This document shows positions 1 through 9,083 of a stretch of 64,000 bases of DNA, one piece after another; within the stretch, counting starts at the first letter, position 1, and each line of letters begins with the position of its first letter. Location: assembly GCF_026559675.1 (NCBI RefSeq), contig NZ_CP092891.1:2728001-2792000 (forward strand), read 5' to 3'. Source of the stretch: Microbacterium oxydans. GTDB lineage: Bacteria; Actinomycetota; Actinomycetes; Actinomycetales; Microbacteriaceae. A program made the translations under genes and the position numbers. The notes under the pieces are model-generated. The model was not told the DNA's origin. It made no database searches and saw nothing but the letters and a program-made list of their open reading frames with translations.

Positions 1-328
1 CGACCAGGCTCCCGCCGGCACCGCCGACCACACCGAGGCGCGTGGGAGTGCCTGCGAGCTGATCCACGACGTTCGTCAGCGCTTCGAGCGCACGATCCTC
101 CATGTCTCCGCGCGGCGAGAGCGCGGAGACCACGGCATCCGCCCCGACGAAGGTGTCGGCGATCGACGCGATGTCCAGGGCGGAGCCCTGCACGTAGGCG
201 GCTCCCGCCACCGGATCGGTCGGCACCGATCGGGAGATCGCGATCACCGCATGATCACGGCTCACCGCCTCCGTGACGATGTGACGACCGGCGTAGCCGG
301 TCCCGCCGAGCACGATGATGCGAGCCAT
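1..328 (-). CDS. NAD(P)H-binding oxidoreductase (partial)
   Basis: This is the N-terminal 109 residues of a protein whose 3' part lies outside the window. It opens with MARIIVLGGTGYAGRHIV, the glycine-rich dinucleotide-binding turn (GGTGYAG) of NmrA-like or atypical short-chain dehydrogenases. A second strand, AVIAISRS, follows, where the cofactor phosphate or hydroxyl is usually read. A later GGAGGS segment fits a Rossmann fold. The substrate cannot be told from the visible part. It starts 21 bases downstream of the rlmB stop on the same strand, so co-transcription is possible. Confidence 0.75.
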   Translation of the reverse strand, partial: MARIIVLGGTGYAGRHIVTEAVSRDHAVIAISRSVPTDPVAGAAYVQGSALDIASIADTFVGADAVVSALSPRGDMEDRALEALTNVVDQLAGTPTRLGVVGGAGGSLV

Positions 329-349
329 GATCTGCCTTTCCTCGAACGT

Positions 350-1357
350 CTACTTCTTCGCGGCGCGGACCGTCGCCACCTGGTACAGGGCGACGGAGGT
401 GGCGATACCCGCGTTCAGCGACTCGGTGGCCGCAGAGATCGGGATCGACACGATCTGGTCGCACGTCTCGGTGACCAGACGCGACAGCCCCTTGCCCTCC
501 GAGCCGACGACGATCACGACGGGGCGGTCGGCCAGCTGCAGGTCGGGGAGCGAGACATCGCCGTCGCCGTCCAGGCCCAGCACGAACACGCCCTGCTTCT
601 TGAACTCCTTGAGCTGCGTGGTGAGGTTCGTCGCGAGGGCGACGGGGATGCGTGCCGCAGCGCCCGCGCTCGTCTTCCACGCCGCCGAGTTCACACCCGC
701 CGAACGACGCTGCGGCAGGATGATGCCGTGCCCGCCGAAAGCCGCGGCGGAGCGGATGATCGCGCCGAGGTTGCGCGGGTCCGTGACGCCGTCGAGGGCG
801 ACGAACAGCGGCACCTCGCCCTTGTCGATGACCTGCTCGAGAAGGTCCTGCGGGTGCGCGTACTCGTAGGGCGGCACCTTGACGGCCACGCCCTGGTGCA
901 CGCCGTCGAACCCGGCCATGCGGTCGAGCTCCTGACGGGTGACCTCCATCACGGGGATGCCGCGGTGGGTGGCGATCGACAGCATCTCCTTGACGCGGTC
1001 GTCCATCTCCACGCGCTGCGCGATGTAGAACGCCGTCGCCGGGATCTTCGCCCGCAGCGCCTCGAGCACCGAGTTGCGCCCGGTGACGATCTCGGTGTCG
1101 GTGGTGTTGTCCTTCGCCCGAGCGGAGCGGTTGGGGTTGCCGCCCGAGGTCTGCCGCTGGCCGGGCTTGCCCTTGCCGCCCGATGCGGCGTAGCGCTCGG
1201 CCGCGGCCTTGCGCTTGCCCGCCGGGTGCCAGGCGCGGTCTTCGGCCTTCGGCGTCGGTCCGCGGCCTTCCAGCGCCTTGCGCCCGAGTCCGCCGGTGCC
1301 CTTGGTCGGGCCCTTCTTGTTTCCCTTGTTCGCGCCGGGGCGCTGTGGCTTAGCCAT
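350..1357 (-). CDS. rlmB: 23S rRNA 2'-O-ribose methyltransferase, RlmB/TrmH (SpoU) family
   Basis: A SPOUT-class, SAM-dependent enzyme of 335 residues that by family methylates the 2'-OH of a guanosine in 23S rRNA (G2251 in E. coli numbering). The three SpoU motifs are clear: [15 protein letters not shown] (about 189-203), [13 protein letters not shown] (284-296) and [14 protein letters not shown] (312-325). A substrate-binding domain ([12 protein letters not shown]) precedes them. The first 80 residues are a basic Lys/Arg/Gly-rich tail, common in actinobacterial members. I chose the ATG at 1357 (MAKPQRPG) over an upstream in-frame start because the cysS stop overlaps it by 8 bases, typical of translational coupling. 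The same cysS-trmH order is known in Mycobacterium. Confidence 0.93.
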   Translation of the reverse strand: MAKPQRPGANKGNKKGPTKGTGGLGRKALEGRGPTPKAEDRAWHPAGKRKAAAERYAASGGKGKPGQRQTSGGNPNRSARAKDNTTDTEIVTGRNSVLEALRAKIPATAFYIAQRVEMDDRVKEMLSIATHRGIPVMEVTRQELDRMAGFDGVHQGVAVKVPPYEYAHPQDLLEQVIDKGEVPLFVALDGVTDPRNLGAIIRSAAAFGGHGIILPQRRSAGVNSAAWKTSAGAAARIPVALATNLTTQLKEFKKQGVFVLGLDGDGDVSLPDLQLADRPVVIVVGSEGKGLSRLVTETCDQIVSIPISAATESLNAGIATSVALYQVATVRAAKK

Positions 1358-2750
1358 CGATACTCCAATGAGTTCCGGCCGGAGTGTCCTCCAGCGTGAT
1401 TCCTGCGGCGGCGATCGCGTCACGGATGCGATCCGCCGCCGCCCAGTCCTTGTCAGCGCGTGCCTGTGCGCGCTGAGTGATCATCGTCTGGACGAGCGTG
1501 TCCAGAGCAGTCTCCGACGCGTGGTTCTTCGCGTCGGATGCGGGCGTGAGGCCGAGGACCGACGTCATCGCCATGACGGCCCGCAGCGCATCGAGCGCCG
1601 CATCCGTCTCCCCCGCGTCGAGCGCCGAGTTCCCCGCACGCACCGTCTCGTGCAGAACGGCGAGGGCCTGCGGCACGCCCAGGTCGTCGTCCATCGCCGC
1701 CGCGAACGTCTCGGGCAGGCTCTGCGATGCGAACCACCCGAACCCGCCTCCAGCCGCGCGGGCGGCACGCTGCCGGAATGCGGCGATGCGTCCGAGCGCC
1801 GCCTCGGCCTCGGCCCACGACGAGTCCGTGAGGTCGAGGCTCGACCGGTAGTGCGCCGACGCCAGGGCGTAGCGCACGACGAGCGGGTCGTGCGCGGACA
1901 GCACGTCGGCCGCGAGGGTGAAGTTCCCCAGCGACTTGGACATCTTCTGCCCGTCGACGGTCACGAGGCCGTTGTGCACCCAGTACCGTGCGAAGCCGTC
2001 GCCGGCGGCCGTCGACTGGGCGAGTTCGTTCTCGTGGTGCGGGAAGCGCAGGTCGAGGCCGCCTCCGTGGATGTCGAACTCGGCACCGAGATAGCGCTTC
2101 GACATCGCGGAGCACTCGATATGCCAGCCGGGGCGTCCCTGACCCCACGGCGACTCCCAGGTCGCATCCGCGGGCTCGTCGGGCTTGGCACCCTTCCAGA
2201 GCGCGAAGTCCTGGGGGTTGCGCTTGCCCCGCGGATCCGCGTCCTCCGCCGCCTCCATGGCGTCGAGCGACTGATGCGTCAGGGATCCGTACTCGGACCA
2301 GGAGCGCACGTCGAAGTACACGTCGCCCGAGCCGTCCGGAGCGGGGTACGCGTGCCCGCGCTCGATGAGCAGCGCGATGAGCTCCTGCATCTGCGGAACG
2401 GACGCCGTCGCCCGGGGCTCGTAGGTCGGCGGGAGGATTCCGACGCCGGCATACGCCGCGGTGAACTCCTGCTCCATCCGGTACGCGAGCGCCCACCAGG
2501 GCTCGGACGCGGTCGCGTTGGCGAGCACCTTGTCGTCGATGTCGGTGACGTTGCGCACGAACGTCACACGGCCGTGGCGGAGCTCGAGCCAGCGACGCAG
2601 CAGGTCGAAGCTCAGGGCCGCCCGGACGTGTCCGATGTGGGGGCCGGACTGCACCGTGGGTCCACACACGTACATCGTGATGTTCTCGGGATCGAGAGGC
2701 ACGAAGTCGCGCAGCTGAGCAGCGCGGGTGTCGTAGAGGCGGAGAGTCAC
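1350..2750 (-). CDS. cysS: Cysteinyl-tRNA synthetase
   Basis: A cytosolic class I aminoacyl-tRNA synthetase of 466 residues that charges tRNA-Cys. The HIGH signature is at 38-41 and KMSKS at 269-273. The expected zinc ligands are Cys29 (MYVCGPTV), Cys213 (WHIECSAMS), His238 or His239 and Glu243 (PHHENE). The length matches the bacterial CysS family. This is not MshC, the mycothiol ligase paralogue, because it keeps the normal C-terminal anticodon-binding region. Its stop overlaps the rlmB start, and it lies about 100 bases downstream of ispDF, so ispDF-cysS-rlmB may form one transcription unit. Confidence 0.96.
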   Translation of the reverse strand: MTLRLYDTRAAQLRDFVPLDPENITMYVCGPTVQSGPHIGHVRAALSFDLLRRWLELRHGRVTFVRNVTDIDDKVLANATASEPWWALAYRMEQEFTAAYAGVGILPPTYEPRATASVPQMQELIALLIERGHAYPAPDGSGDVYFDVRSWSEYGSLTHQSLDAMEAAEDADPRGKRNPQDFALWKGAKPDEPADATWESPWGQGRPGWHIECSAMSKRYLGAEFDIHGGGLDLRFPHHENELAQSTAAGDGFARYWVHNGLVTVDGQKMSKSLGNFTLAADVLSAHDPLVVRYALASAHYRSSLDLTDSSWAEAEAALGRIAAFRQRAARAAGGGFGWFASQSLPETFAAAMDDDLGVPQALAVLHETVRAGNSALDAGETDAALDALRAVMAMTSVLGLTPASDAKNHASETALDTLVQTMITQRAQARADKDWAAADRIRDAIAAAGITLEDTPAGTHWSIDG

Positions 2751-2853
2751 CGCTCAAGCCTACTCGGCGACCGCTGGGCGCCCGCCCTGTGCGGCGGATT
2801 CGCGGATGTCATGACGTCGCGCGGACGGATCGAAGGGAATCCTCCGCCGTCCG

Positions 2854-4080
2854 TCACGTGCTCCGGTGGCGTGGAACCACCATGGCGACGGCGGTCACCG
2901 CGATGCCCTCGCCTCGGCCCGGGAAGCCGAGCCCGTCCGTGGTCGTCGCCGTGACGGACACGGGAGCATCCAGGACAGCGGAGAGCACCGCTTCGGCCTC
3001 GGCTCTCCGGGGGCTGAACCGCGGGCGGTTGCCCTGCAGCTGCACCGAGACGTTGCCGATCTCGAACCCGGCGTCTTCCAGGAGCTCTCGGGTGCGCGTC
3101 AGGAAGACGTCCGCGTGTGCTCCGGCGTACTCCGGGTGCGCGGTGCCGAAGTGCTCGCCGATGTCGCCGAGCCCTGCCGCGCCCAGGAGGGCATCCACGA
3201 TCGCGTGTGCCACGGCGTCGCCATCGGAATGACCGGACAGCGGCTGCTCCCCCGGCCATTCGAGCCCCGCGAGCCACAGCACGCCCTCGCCACCGAACGC
3301 GTGGACGTCGGTGCCGATGCCCACCCGGGGCACGCCGAGGCGGCCGATCGTCGCGGAGAGCGGCACCGAAGACGTCGGCGCCGACGCCTCGAGCAGGTGC
3401 CGGGCCCGGTCGAGGTCGGCGGGAGTGGTGATCTTGAACGCGCGCGCCGATCCGTCGATGTGGCGCACGCGGTGGCCCGCCGCCGCGAACAGCGCGGCAT
3501 CGTCCGTGTACTCGGCGCCGTCGGCGAGCGCTGCGGCATACGCCGCTTCGAGCGCGGCCCGGGGGAATCCCTGTGGCGTCTGCGCCGCGGCGAGCTCCGA
3601 CCGGTCGACGGCGGCCAGCACGGCCCCGTCTGCGACCTTCTTGAGCGTGTCGACGACGGGCAGCACCGGGATCACGCCCTCATCCGCGGTGACGGCGGCC
3701 GCGACGGCATCGATCTGCGTCGGCGGTGTCAGTGCGCGGGCCGCATCGTGCACGAGCACGGTCTTCACGTCGCCCCACAGCGCCGCGAGTCCTGCCGCGA
3801 CGGACTGCTGACGGGTGTCGCCGCCGGTGACGACACAGCCGAGTTCACGCCGTTCCCCCGCGGCCGCCTCCAGCTCTGCCAGGACGTCGCCCTCGTGGCC
3901 GGCGGGTGCCACCACGATCACCTGCGCGGGGCGTGCGGCGAAGACGCCGTCGAGCGCGTGGCGCAGGATCGAATGCGCGTCGATCCCGACCAGGGCCTTG
4001 GGGGCGCCCGCCTCCAAGCGGGTGCCGGAACCGGCGGCGACGACGACGATCGCGATGTCGGGGACGGGAAGCAAGCTCAC
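2854..4080 (-). CDS. ispDF: Bifunctional IspD/IspF enzyme of the MEP isoprenoid pathway
   Basis: A fusion of two non-consecutive MEP-pathway enzymes, 408 residues. Residues 1-235 are IspD (2-C-methyl-D-erythritol 4-phosphate cytidylyltransferase), with the nucleotide-binding loop VVVAAGSGTRL (12-22) and the VHDAARAL motif (110-117). Residues 250-408 are IspF (2,4-cyclodiphosphate synthase), with zinc ligands in GTDVHAF (Asp258, His260) and the HSDGD segment at 284-288. A linker of about 15 residues joins them. In Mycobacterium ispD and ispF are separate adjacent genes in the same carD-cysS context, so the fusion is visible here as one uninterrupted frame. Translation appears to start at GTG 4080. 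The hairpin just upstream separates it from carD. Confidence 0.95.
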   Translation of the reverse strand: MSLLPVPDIAIVVVAAGSGTRLEAGAPKALVGIDAHSILRHALDGVFAARPAQVIVVAPAGHEGDVLAELEAAAGERRELGCVVTGGDTRQQSVAAGLAALWGDVKTVLVHDAARALTPPTQIDAVAAAVTADEGVIPVLPVVDTLKKVADGAVLAAVDRSELAAAQTPQGFPRAALEAAYAAALADGAEYTDDAALFAAAGHRVRHIDGSARAFKITTPADLDRARHLLEASAPTSSVPLSATIGRLGVPRVGIGTDVHAFGGEGVLWLAGLEWPGEQPLSGHSDGDAVAHAIVDALLGAAGLGDIGEHFGTAHPEYAGAHADVFLTRTRELLEDAGFEIGNVSVQLQGNRPRFSPRRAEAEAVLSAVLDAPVSVTATTTDGLGFPGRGEGIAVTAVAMVVPRHRST

Positions 4081-4109
4081 CGTCTCACGCTACCGCGTGG
4101 CGGGAACGA

Positions 4110-4143
4110 CGAAGGGGCGGATGCCGCAGCATCCGCCCCTTCG
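4110..4143. terminator. Hairpin terminator between carD and ispDF
   Basis: A perfect 15-base inverted repeat (left arm 4110-4124, right arm 4129-4143) with a CGCA loop. It begins 9 bases after the carD stop, so it should end carD transcription on the minus strand or reduce read-through into ispDF. There is no long T run, which is usual for high-GC actinobacterial terminators. Confidence 0.7.
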
Positions 4144-4151
4144 TGCAGAAC

Positions 4152-4634
4152 TCAGGAGGCGAGGACCTCGTCGAGCAGTGCGCCCGCCTTGTCCTCGTCC
4201 GTCTTCTCCGCGAGCGCGAGCTCGGAGATGAGGATCTGACGAGCCTTCGCCAGCATCCGCTTCTCACCGGCGGAGAGTCCGCGGTCCTGGTCACGGCGCC
4301 ACAGGTCGCGCACGACCTCGCTCACCTTGATCACATCGCCCGAGGCGAGCTTCTCGAGGTTCGCCTTGTACCGGCGGGACCAGTTCGTGGGCTCTTCCGT
4401 GAAGGGCGCACGCAGCACCTCGAAGACATGATCGAGGCCCTCTTTGCCGATGACGTCGCGAACGCCGACCAGGTCGACATTCTCGGCGGGCACCTCGATG
4501 ATGAGGTCACCCTGGGTGACATTGAGCTTCAGGTATTTCTTCGCCTCACCCTTGATGATGCGCTCCTTGACCTCGATGATGGTCGCAGCGCCATGGTGGG
4601 GATAGACGACGGTTTCGCCAACCTCAAAAAGCAT
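4152..4634 (-). CDS. carD: CarD-family RNA polymerase-binding regulator
   Basis: A 160-residue CarD/CdnL protein. Such proteins bind the RNA polymerase beta subunit through the N-terminal Tudor-like domain ([19 protein letters not shown]) and stabilise open complexes at rRNA and other promoters. The C-terminal helical DNA-binding half contains a basic, Trp-containing segment ([16 protein letters not shown]). The start at 4634 is chosen over an upstream in-frame start because it matches the universal N-terminus of the family and has an AAAGGA site 10 bases upstream. In Mycobacterium carD also stands directly upstream of the ispD-ispF-cysS cluster, so the order is conserved. Confidence 0.95.
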   Translation of the reverse strand: MLFEVGETVVYPHHGAATIIEVKERIIKGEAKKYLKLNVTQGDLIIEVPAENVDLVGVRDVIGKEGLDHVFEVLRAPFTEEPTNWSRRYKANLEKLASGDVIKVSEVVRDLWRRDQDRGLSAGEKRMLAKARQILISELALAEKTDEDKAGALLDEVLAS

Positions 4635-4769
4635 AAAAACGTGTCCTTTCGGCAACCTCAAGGATACCACAGGGGAGATGCGCTAAGGTTCGCGCCCCCT
4701 GGGCCACGGGCCCCTCACGACTTACCCATAGAATGGATGCGGATATCCCGCCGGACCTCAGGAGGACCC

Positions 4770-5297
4770 GTGAAATCGCGCCTTGTTGCGTCTGCAGCCC
4801 TCAGCGCCCTCGTTCTGCTCGGCGCGACCGGGTGCACGTTCATCACCCCCCAGTCGACGAAGATCGAGTACCCGGCTTCCGACGGCGTGAACGTCTCCGA
4901 CGCCGACGGGCCGATCGACGTGCGCAACGCCCTCGTCATCGCCACGGAAGACGGCTCGGTGGGCAACCTCATCGCCGCCATCGTGAACCCCACCGACGAC
5001 AGCGCGACGCTCACGATCTCGATCGCCGGCGGCGAGAACCTCACGGTCAGCGTCCCCGCGGGCGGCACGGTGAGCCTGGGCGCCAACGACGAGCCGCTGC
5101 GGATCGTCGGCCTCGACACGAAGCCGGGCGCGACGGTCGAGATGCACTTCCAGTCCGGTGACTCCACGGGCGTCAAGGCCGACATCCCGGTCCTCGACGG
5201 CTCGCTCCCCTACTACTCGGACCTGGTCCCCTCGGAGACGGTGAGCACCCCGCAGCCCACCCCGACCGACACGGCTGCTCCGGCACCCGCGGACTGA
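4770..5297 (+). CDS. Putative lipoprotein of unknown function
   Basis: 175 residues starting at GTG 4770, with GGAGGA at 4761-4766 placing the start. The N-terminus has a basic residue pair, a hydrophobic stretch and a lipobox-like LGATGC, so it is probably a lipid-anchored surface protein. The body is rich in short beta-prone Thr/Ser/Asp segments (for example SATLTISIAGGENLTV). The tail is a Pro/Thr/Ala linker (STPQPTPTDTAAPAP). A possible minus-10 hexamer TAGAAT lies at 4729-4734. No function is recognised. Its place next to regX3-senX3 is suggestive only, because the genes converge and a terminator lies between them. Confidence 0.7.
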   Translation: MKSRLVASAALSALVLLGATGCTFITPQSTKIEYPASDGVNVSDADGPIDVRNALVIATEDGSVGNLIAAIVNPTDDSATLTISIAGGENLTVSVPAGGTVSLGANDEPLRIVGLDTKPGATVEMHFQSGDSTGVKADIPVLDGSLPYYSDLVPSETVSTPQPTPTDTAAPAPAD

Positions 5298-5313
5298 CCC
5301 CGCTGAACATGCA

Positions 5314-5345
5314 GGAGGCCGGCACCCCACGGGGTGCCGGCCTCC
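5314..5345. terminator. Bidirectional hairpin terminator
   Basis: A perfect 15-base inverted repeat (5314-5328 with 5331-5345) with a two-base loop, located between the converging lipoprotein gene and regX3. It can end transcription from both sides. Confidence 0.85.
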
Positions 5346-5352
5346 TCTGCGT

Positions 5353-6036
5353 TCAGCCCTCGAAGCGGTAGCCGAGGCCGCGCACCGTGACGAGCATGAC
5401 CGGCTCGCTCGGGTTCTCCTCGATGCGCGAGCGGATGCGCTTGATGTGCACGTCGAGCGTCTTCGTGTCGCCGAAGTAGTCGCTCCCCCACACCCGGTCG
5501 ATGAGCTGGCCGCGCGTGAGGACGCGCCCCGAGTTGCGCATCAGGACCTCGAGCAGCTCGAACTCCTTGAGGGGCATGTTGATCTGCTCGCCGGCGACGG
5601 CCACGGTGTGCCGGTCGATGTCGAGCGAGACCCGGCCGCCGTCGAGCACCCGCTCGTCGAGCTCGCTGTCGGCCTGCACGACCCGGCGCAGCACGGCCCG
5701 CATGCGGGCGAGCAGCTCGCGCGACGAGTACGGCTTGGTGATGTAGTCGTCGGCTCCGAGCTCGAGCCCCACCACGATGTCGACCTCGGAGTCCTTGGCC
5801 GTGAGCATGATGATCGGCACGGCCGACGTGGAGCGGATCTGGCGGCACACCTCGGTGCCCGGCATCCCCGGCAGCATCAGGTCGAGCAGCACGATGTCGG
5901 CACCGCGCTCCCGGAAGGCCGCCAGCGCGCCGGGGCCGTCCTCCGCGATCTCCACTTCGTAGCCCTCGCGTCGCAGCAGGTAGGCGAGCGGATCGGCGAG
6001 GTCGGGCTCGTCTTCGACGAGAAGGATACGGGTCAT
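5353..6036 (-). CDS. regX3: Phosphate-responsive response regulator RegX3 (OmpR/PhoB family)
   Basis: A 227-residue two-component regulator. The receiver domain (1-115) has the acidic pair EDE at 8-10, phospho-acceptor Asp52 (LLDLMLPG), the LTAKD segment and the YITKPYSS lysine. A winged-helix DNA-binding domain follows (about 130-227) with the trans-activation-loop sequence DVHIKRIRSRIEEN and a final VRGLGYRFEG. Its partner senX3 lies upstream and overlaps it (ATGA), and phoU is divergent, the arrangement of the SenX3-RegX3 phosphate system. By family it should bind the PHO-box-like direct repeats found upstream of phoU, ppk and pstS in this window. Confidence 0.92.
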   Translation of the reverse strand: MTRILLVEDEPDLADPLAYLLRREGYEVEIAEDGPGALAAFRERGADIVLLDLMLPGMPGTEVCRQIRSTSAVPIIMLTAKDSEVDIVVGLELGADDYITKPYSSRELLARMRAVLRRVVQADSELDERVLDGGRVSLDIDRHTVAVAGEQINMPLKEFELLEVLMRNSGRVLTRGQLIDRVWGSDYFGDTKTLDVHIKRIRSRIEENPSEPVMLVTVRGLGYRFEG

Positions 6037-7256
6037 GCTCTCTCTCCGTTTCGGACGCGCGTGGATGCGGCGGCCTTGGCCGCCTTCCGTGCGCGCTTCT
6101 TCTTGCTCTTCTTACCCGCGTCGGCGTTGTCGGGGGCGTCGATCCGGGGAAGCCGGATCGTGAACGTGGAGCCGCGCCCCGGACGGGACCACAGGCGCAC
6201 CTCCCCGCCGTGACGCTGGGTGGCGTGCTTGACGATGGAGAGCCCGAGTCCGGTACCTCCCGTGCGTCGGGAACGGGCCTCGTCGGCCCGGTAGAACCGC
6301 TCGAAGATACGCTCGCGGTCGGCCTCGGCGATGCCGATGCCCTGGTCGGAGACGGCGATCTCGACCACTCCGTCCTCCGCGCGTATGCCGACCCCGACTC
6401 GGGAACCGCGGGGCGAGTAGACGATCGCGTTGGCGATGAGGTTGCCGACCGCCTCGATCAGGATCTGCGCGTCACCGCGCACCCAGACGCCGCGATCGCC
6501 GCCTCGGGCGAGCTCGACCCCGGCGGAATCGGCCTGCACGACGTGGGCCTCGATCGAAGAGGCGACCACCTCGTCGATGGAGACGGGACCGACCTTCGTC
6601 AGACCGTCCTCCGCCTGCAGCCGGGAGAGGCTCATGATGCGCCCGGTCAGCTGCCCGAGCCGCCCTGCCTCCGCCGAGATGCGCGCGGCGAAGATGCGCA
6701 CCTGCGCCGGATCGTCGGCGGCGGACTCGATGGCCTCGGCGAGGAGGCTCACCGCGCCCACAGGGGTCTTCAGCTCGTGGCTGGTGTTCGCCACGAAGTC
6801 GCGACGCATCTGGTCGAGACGCTCCTGCTCGGTGACGTCGCGGATGATCAGCAGCACCAGGCGCGTGCCGATCACGCTCGCACGGGCCGAGACCAGGCGC
6901 GGATCGAGGCTGAGCCCGCCGCGGGTGAGACGCATCGACTCCGTGACGGAGCCGCCGCTCTCCCGCACACCCCGCACGAGCTGGCGGAGTTCCGGGTTGT
7001 CGAGCGTCGAGCCGACGTCGATGCCGAAGCGGGCGGCGGCCTGCGAGGAGGCGAGCACCAGACCGGAGGTGTCCACGATGGCCGCGGCATCGTCCATGCT
7101 CCGCAGGACGTCGGTGATGCCGGTCGGAATCGCCAGCGACGTCTCCTCCTGCACACGCGCCCTCGCCCGATACGCCCACACCACGAGGAGGGAGAGGCCG
7201 ACGCCGATCACCAGCCCGATGGCGAGCGAAGACAGCGCGAGCTGCGGCAGGGTCAT
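6033..7256 (-). CDS. senX3: Phosphate sensor histidine kinase SenX3
   Basis: A 407-residue membrane histidine kinase. One clear N-terminal transmembrane helix (about 6-28) is followed by a PAS-like region (45-140). Then comes the dimerisation/phospho-acceptor domain with His160 in VANTSHELKTPVGA, and an ATPase domain with N box (NLIANAIVYSPRG), G1 (VSDQGIGI), F box (ERFYRADEARSR) and G2 (GGTGLGLSI). The C-terminus is a Lys/Arg-rich tail. The start at 7256 gives the usual N-terminus and excludes the phoU promoter region from the coding frame. Its stop overlaps the regX3 start. It is expected to signal phosphate status together with PhoU and the Pst transporter. Confidence 0.92.
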   Translation of the reverse strand: MTLPQLALSSLAIGLVIGVGLSLLVVWAYRARARVQEETSLAIPTGITDVLRSMDDAAAIVDTSGLVLASSQAAARFGIDVGSTLDNPELRQLVRGVRESGGSVTESMRLTRGGLSLDPRLVSARASVIGTRLVLLIIRDVTEQERLDQMRRDFVANTSHELKTPVGAVSLLAEAIESAADDPAQVRIFAARISAEAGRLGQLTGRIMSLSRLQAEDGLTKVGPVSIDEVVASSIEAHVVQADSAGVELARGGDRGVWVRGDAQILIEAVGNLIANAIVYSPRGSRVGVGIRAEDGVVEIAVSDQGIGIAEADRERIFERFYRADEARSRRTGGTGLGLSIVKHATQRHGGEVRLWSRPGRGSTFTIRLPRIDAPDNADAGKKSKKKRARKAAKAAASTRVRNGERA

Positions 7257-7328
7257 GACACCAGCGTAGAGTGCGTTCACCGTCCGTCCGGCGGGTTTCC
7301 GCGCCCTGGCGGGAACAGGAGAAGTACT

Positions 7329-7361
7329 ATTCACGTGCTGGGCACCGTTCGTTAACCTTCG
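7329..7361 (+). promoter_or_regulatory. PHO-box-like direct repeats upstream of phoU
   Basis: Three 7-mers related to GTTCACC begin at 7329 (ATTCACG), 7340 (GGGCACC) and 7351 (GTTAACC), exactly 11 bases apart with 4-base spacers. This is the architecture of actinobacterial PhoP/RegX3 operators. They lie about 110 bases upstream of phoU in the divergent senX3/phoU gap. Matches to the consensus are 5, 5 and 6 of 7, so the exact spacing is the main support. Confidence 0.55.
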
Positions 7362-7472
7362 AAGCAGACAATCGCTTCGGGCTTGTGCGGGAGCACAGAC
7401 CTGCTCTCGTGCGGACGACCCGCCGTCTCGCGCTGCCACAGCCGAGATCCGAATGAAAGGTTGCGCCCCAAC

Positions 7473-8183
7473 ATGCGCGAAGTCTTCCACCAGTCCCTCG
7501 AGGACCTCCAGAACCGCCTCGTCGAGATCGCCGACCTCGTCACGGTCTCGATCGACAAGGCCACTCGGGCGTTCGCGACCAGCGACGTCGCCCTGGCCGA
7601 AGAGGTCATCGCCGACGACGCGAAGATCGACGAGCTGGCCGTCGCCCTCGACGAGCAGGCCATCGAGATCCTCGCCCGCCAGCAGCCGGTCGCCCGCGAC
7701 CTGCGCATCGTCGTCACCGCGCTGCGCGTGAGCGCCTCTCTCGAGCGCATGGGCGACATGTCCGAGCACATCGCCCAGCTCGCCCGCCTCCGCTTCCCCG
7801 AGCGCGCCATCCCGAAGGGTCTCAAGGGCACCTTCGTGAAGATGGGCGAGCTCGACGTCGAGGTCGCCCGCACGCTCTCGGAGCTGCTGCGCACCCAGGA
7901 CCTGCGCTTCGCCGACGCCATCCGCAATGCGGACGACGACGTCGACGAGCTGCACGCCACCGTGTTCGAGAAGGTCCTCAGCGACAACTGGAAGGGCGAG
8001 GCCACGGCGACCGTCGACGCCACGCTCGCGAGCCGCTACCACGAGCGCTTCGCCGACCACGCGGTCGCCGTCGCGAAGAAGGTCGTGTACCTCGCCACCG
8101 GCGACTGGGCGGTCGAGGAGGAGGACATCCCCCTCGCCGTCGAGCAGCAGGAGCTCGGCCAGCAGGAGTTCGGCCACGCCTGA
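7473..8183 (+). CDS. phoU: Phosphate transport regulator PhoU
   Basis: A 236-residue all-helical protein made of two PhoU repeats. Residues 1-110 begin MREVFHQSLEDLQNRLVEIADLV and include the acidic EEVIADDAKIDEL helix and RQQPVARDLRIVV. The second repeat repeats the pattern (ADAIRNADDDVDELH, RYHERFADHAVAVAKKV). Such helices bind metal clusters and link the Pst transporter to the sensor kinase. The ATG at 7473 follows an AAAGG site and gives the family N-terminus. The gene is divergent from senX3 and followed by a strong terminator. Its promoter region carries PHO-box-like repeats, consistent with phosphate feedback control. Confidence 0.95.
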   Translation: MREVFHQSLEDLQNRLVEIADLVTVSIDKATRAFATSDVALAEEVIADDAKIDELAVALDEQAIEILARQQPVARDLRIVVTALRVSASLERMGDMSEHIAQLARLRFPERAIPKGLKGTFVKMGELDVEVARTLSELLRTQDLRFADAIRNADDDVDELHATVFEKVLSDNWKGEATATVDATLASRYHERFADHAVAVAKKVVYLATGDWAVEEEDIPLAVEQQELGQQEFGHA

Positions 8184-8209
8184 TCCCGCGCCGCGAGACT
8201 CCGCTTTCA

Positions 8210-8255
8210 CGCCGAAACCCCCTGCTGCAGATGTCTGCAGCAGGGGGTTTCGGCG
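8210..8255. terminator. Bidirectional hairpin terminator between phoU and gpmA
   Basis: A perfect 22-base inverted repeat (8210-8231 with 8234-8255) with a TG loop between two converging genes. It is one of the longest perfect stems in the window and has a CAGCAGGGGG-type core. Confidence 0.9.
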
Positions 8256-8275
8256 TGTGCCCGGGGTGTCGGGCC

Positions 8276-9025
8276 TTACTTCTTGCCCTGGGCCGCGACG
8301 GCGGCGGCACCGGCGGCGGCGGCCTCGGGGTCGAGGTAGCGGCCGGGCCCGGTGGGGACGTTGTTCTCGTCGAGCTCGTAGACGAGCGGGATGCCGGTCG
8401 GGATGTTCAGCTCGGCGATGTCGTCGTCGCTGATGCCCTCGAGGTGCTTCACGAGTCCGCGCAGCGAGTTGCCGTGCGCCGTGACGAGCACCGTCTTGCC
8501 GGCCTCGAGGTCGGGAACGATCGCGCTCTCCCAATACGGCAGCAGACGGTCGATGACGAGCTTGAGCGACTCGGTGCGCGGCACCTCGCCGTCGATGCCC
8601 GCGTAGCGGACGTCATTGACCTGGCTGAACTCGCTCTCGTCGTCGAGCACGGGCGGCGGCACGTCGAACGAGCGGCGCCACAGCTGGAACTGCTCAGGAC
8701 CGAACTCCTCGAGCGTCTGCGCCTTGTCCTTGCCCTGGAGCGCACCGTAGTGACGCTCGTTGAGGCGCCAGGAGCGGGTCACGGGGATCCACAGGCGGTC
8801 GGCGGCGTCGAGCGCGATGTTCGCTGTCTGGATCGCACGGCTCAGCAGCGAGGTGTGCAGCACATCGGGCAGGATGCCGGACTCGGCGAGCAGCTCGCCG
8901 CCGCGGCGGGCCTCCTTCTCGCCCTGCTCGTTGAGGCGGACGTCCACCCAGCCGGTGAAGAGGTTCAGTTCGTTCCACTCGCTTCGGCCGTGGCGGAGCA
9001 GGATGAGGGTACGCGTCGCAGTCAT
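8276..9025 (-). CDS. gpmA: 2,3-bisphosphoglycerate-dependent phosphoglycerate mutase
   Basis: A glycolytic enzyme of 249 residues that interconverts 3- and 2-phosphoglycerate through a phosphohistidine. The catalytic RHG is at residues 11-13 ([18 protein letters not shown]), and the second histidine is in [11 protein letters not shown]. Substrate-binding segments [13 protein letters not shown] and the acid/base Glu region are present. The length is normal for the dPGM class. The short Ala/Gly-rich C-terminal tail is typical of actinobacterial GpmA. The gene stands alone on the minus strand, divergent from the methyltransferase gene. Confidence 0.95.
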   Translation of the reverse strand: MTATRTLILLRHGRSEWNELNLFTGWVDVRLNEQGEKEARRGGELLAESGILPDVLHTSLLSRAIQTANIALDAADRLWIPVTRSWRLNERHYGALQGKDKAQTLEEFGPEQFQLWRRSFDVPPPVLDDESEFSQVNDVRYAGIDGEVPRTESLKLVIDRLLPYWESAIVPDLEAGKTVLVTAHGNSLRGLVKHLEGISDDDIAELNIPTGIPLVYELDENNVPTGPGRYLDPEAAAAGAAAVAAQGKK

Positions 9026-9083
9026 GGGGCCAGTTTATCCGCGCACGGCCGGGAGCCGAGTCGGATCCTGGGAGGATGGAGAC

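Noticed and set aside
7275..7281. Single GTTCACC just upstream of senX3
   Set aside because: No second half-site 11 bases away (4 of 7 matches at best), so it is not called as an operator.
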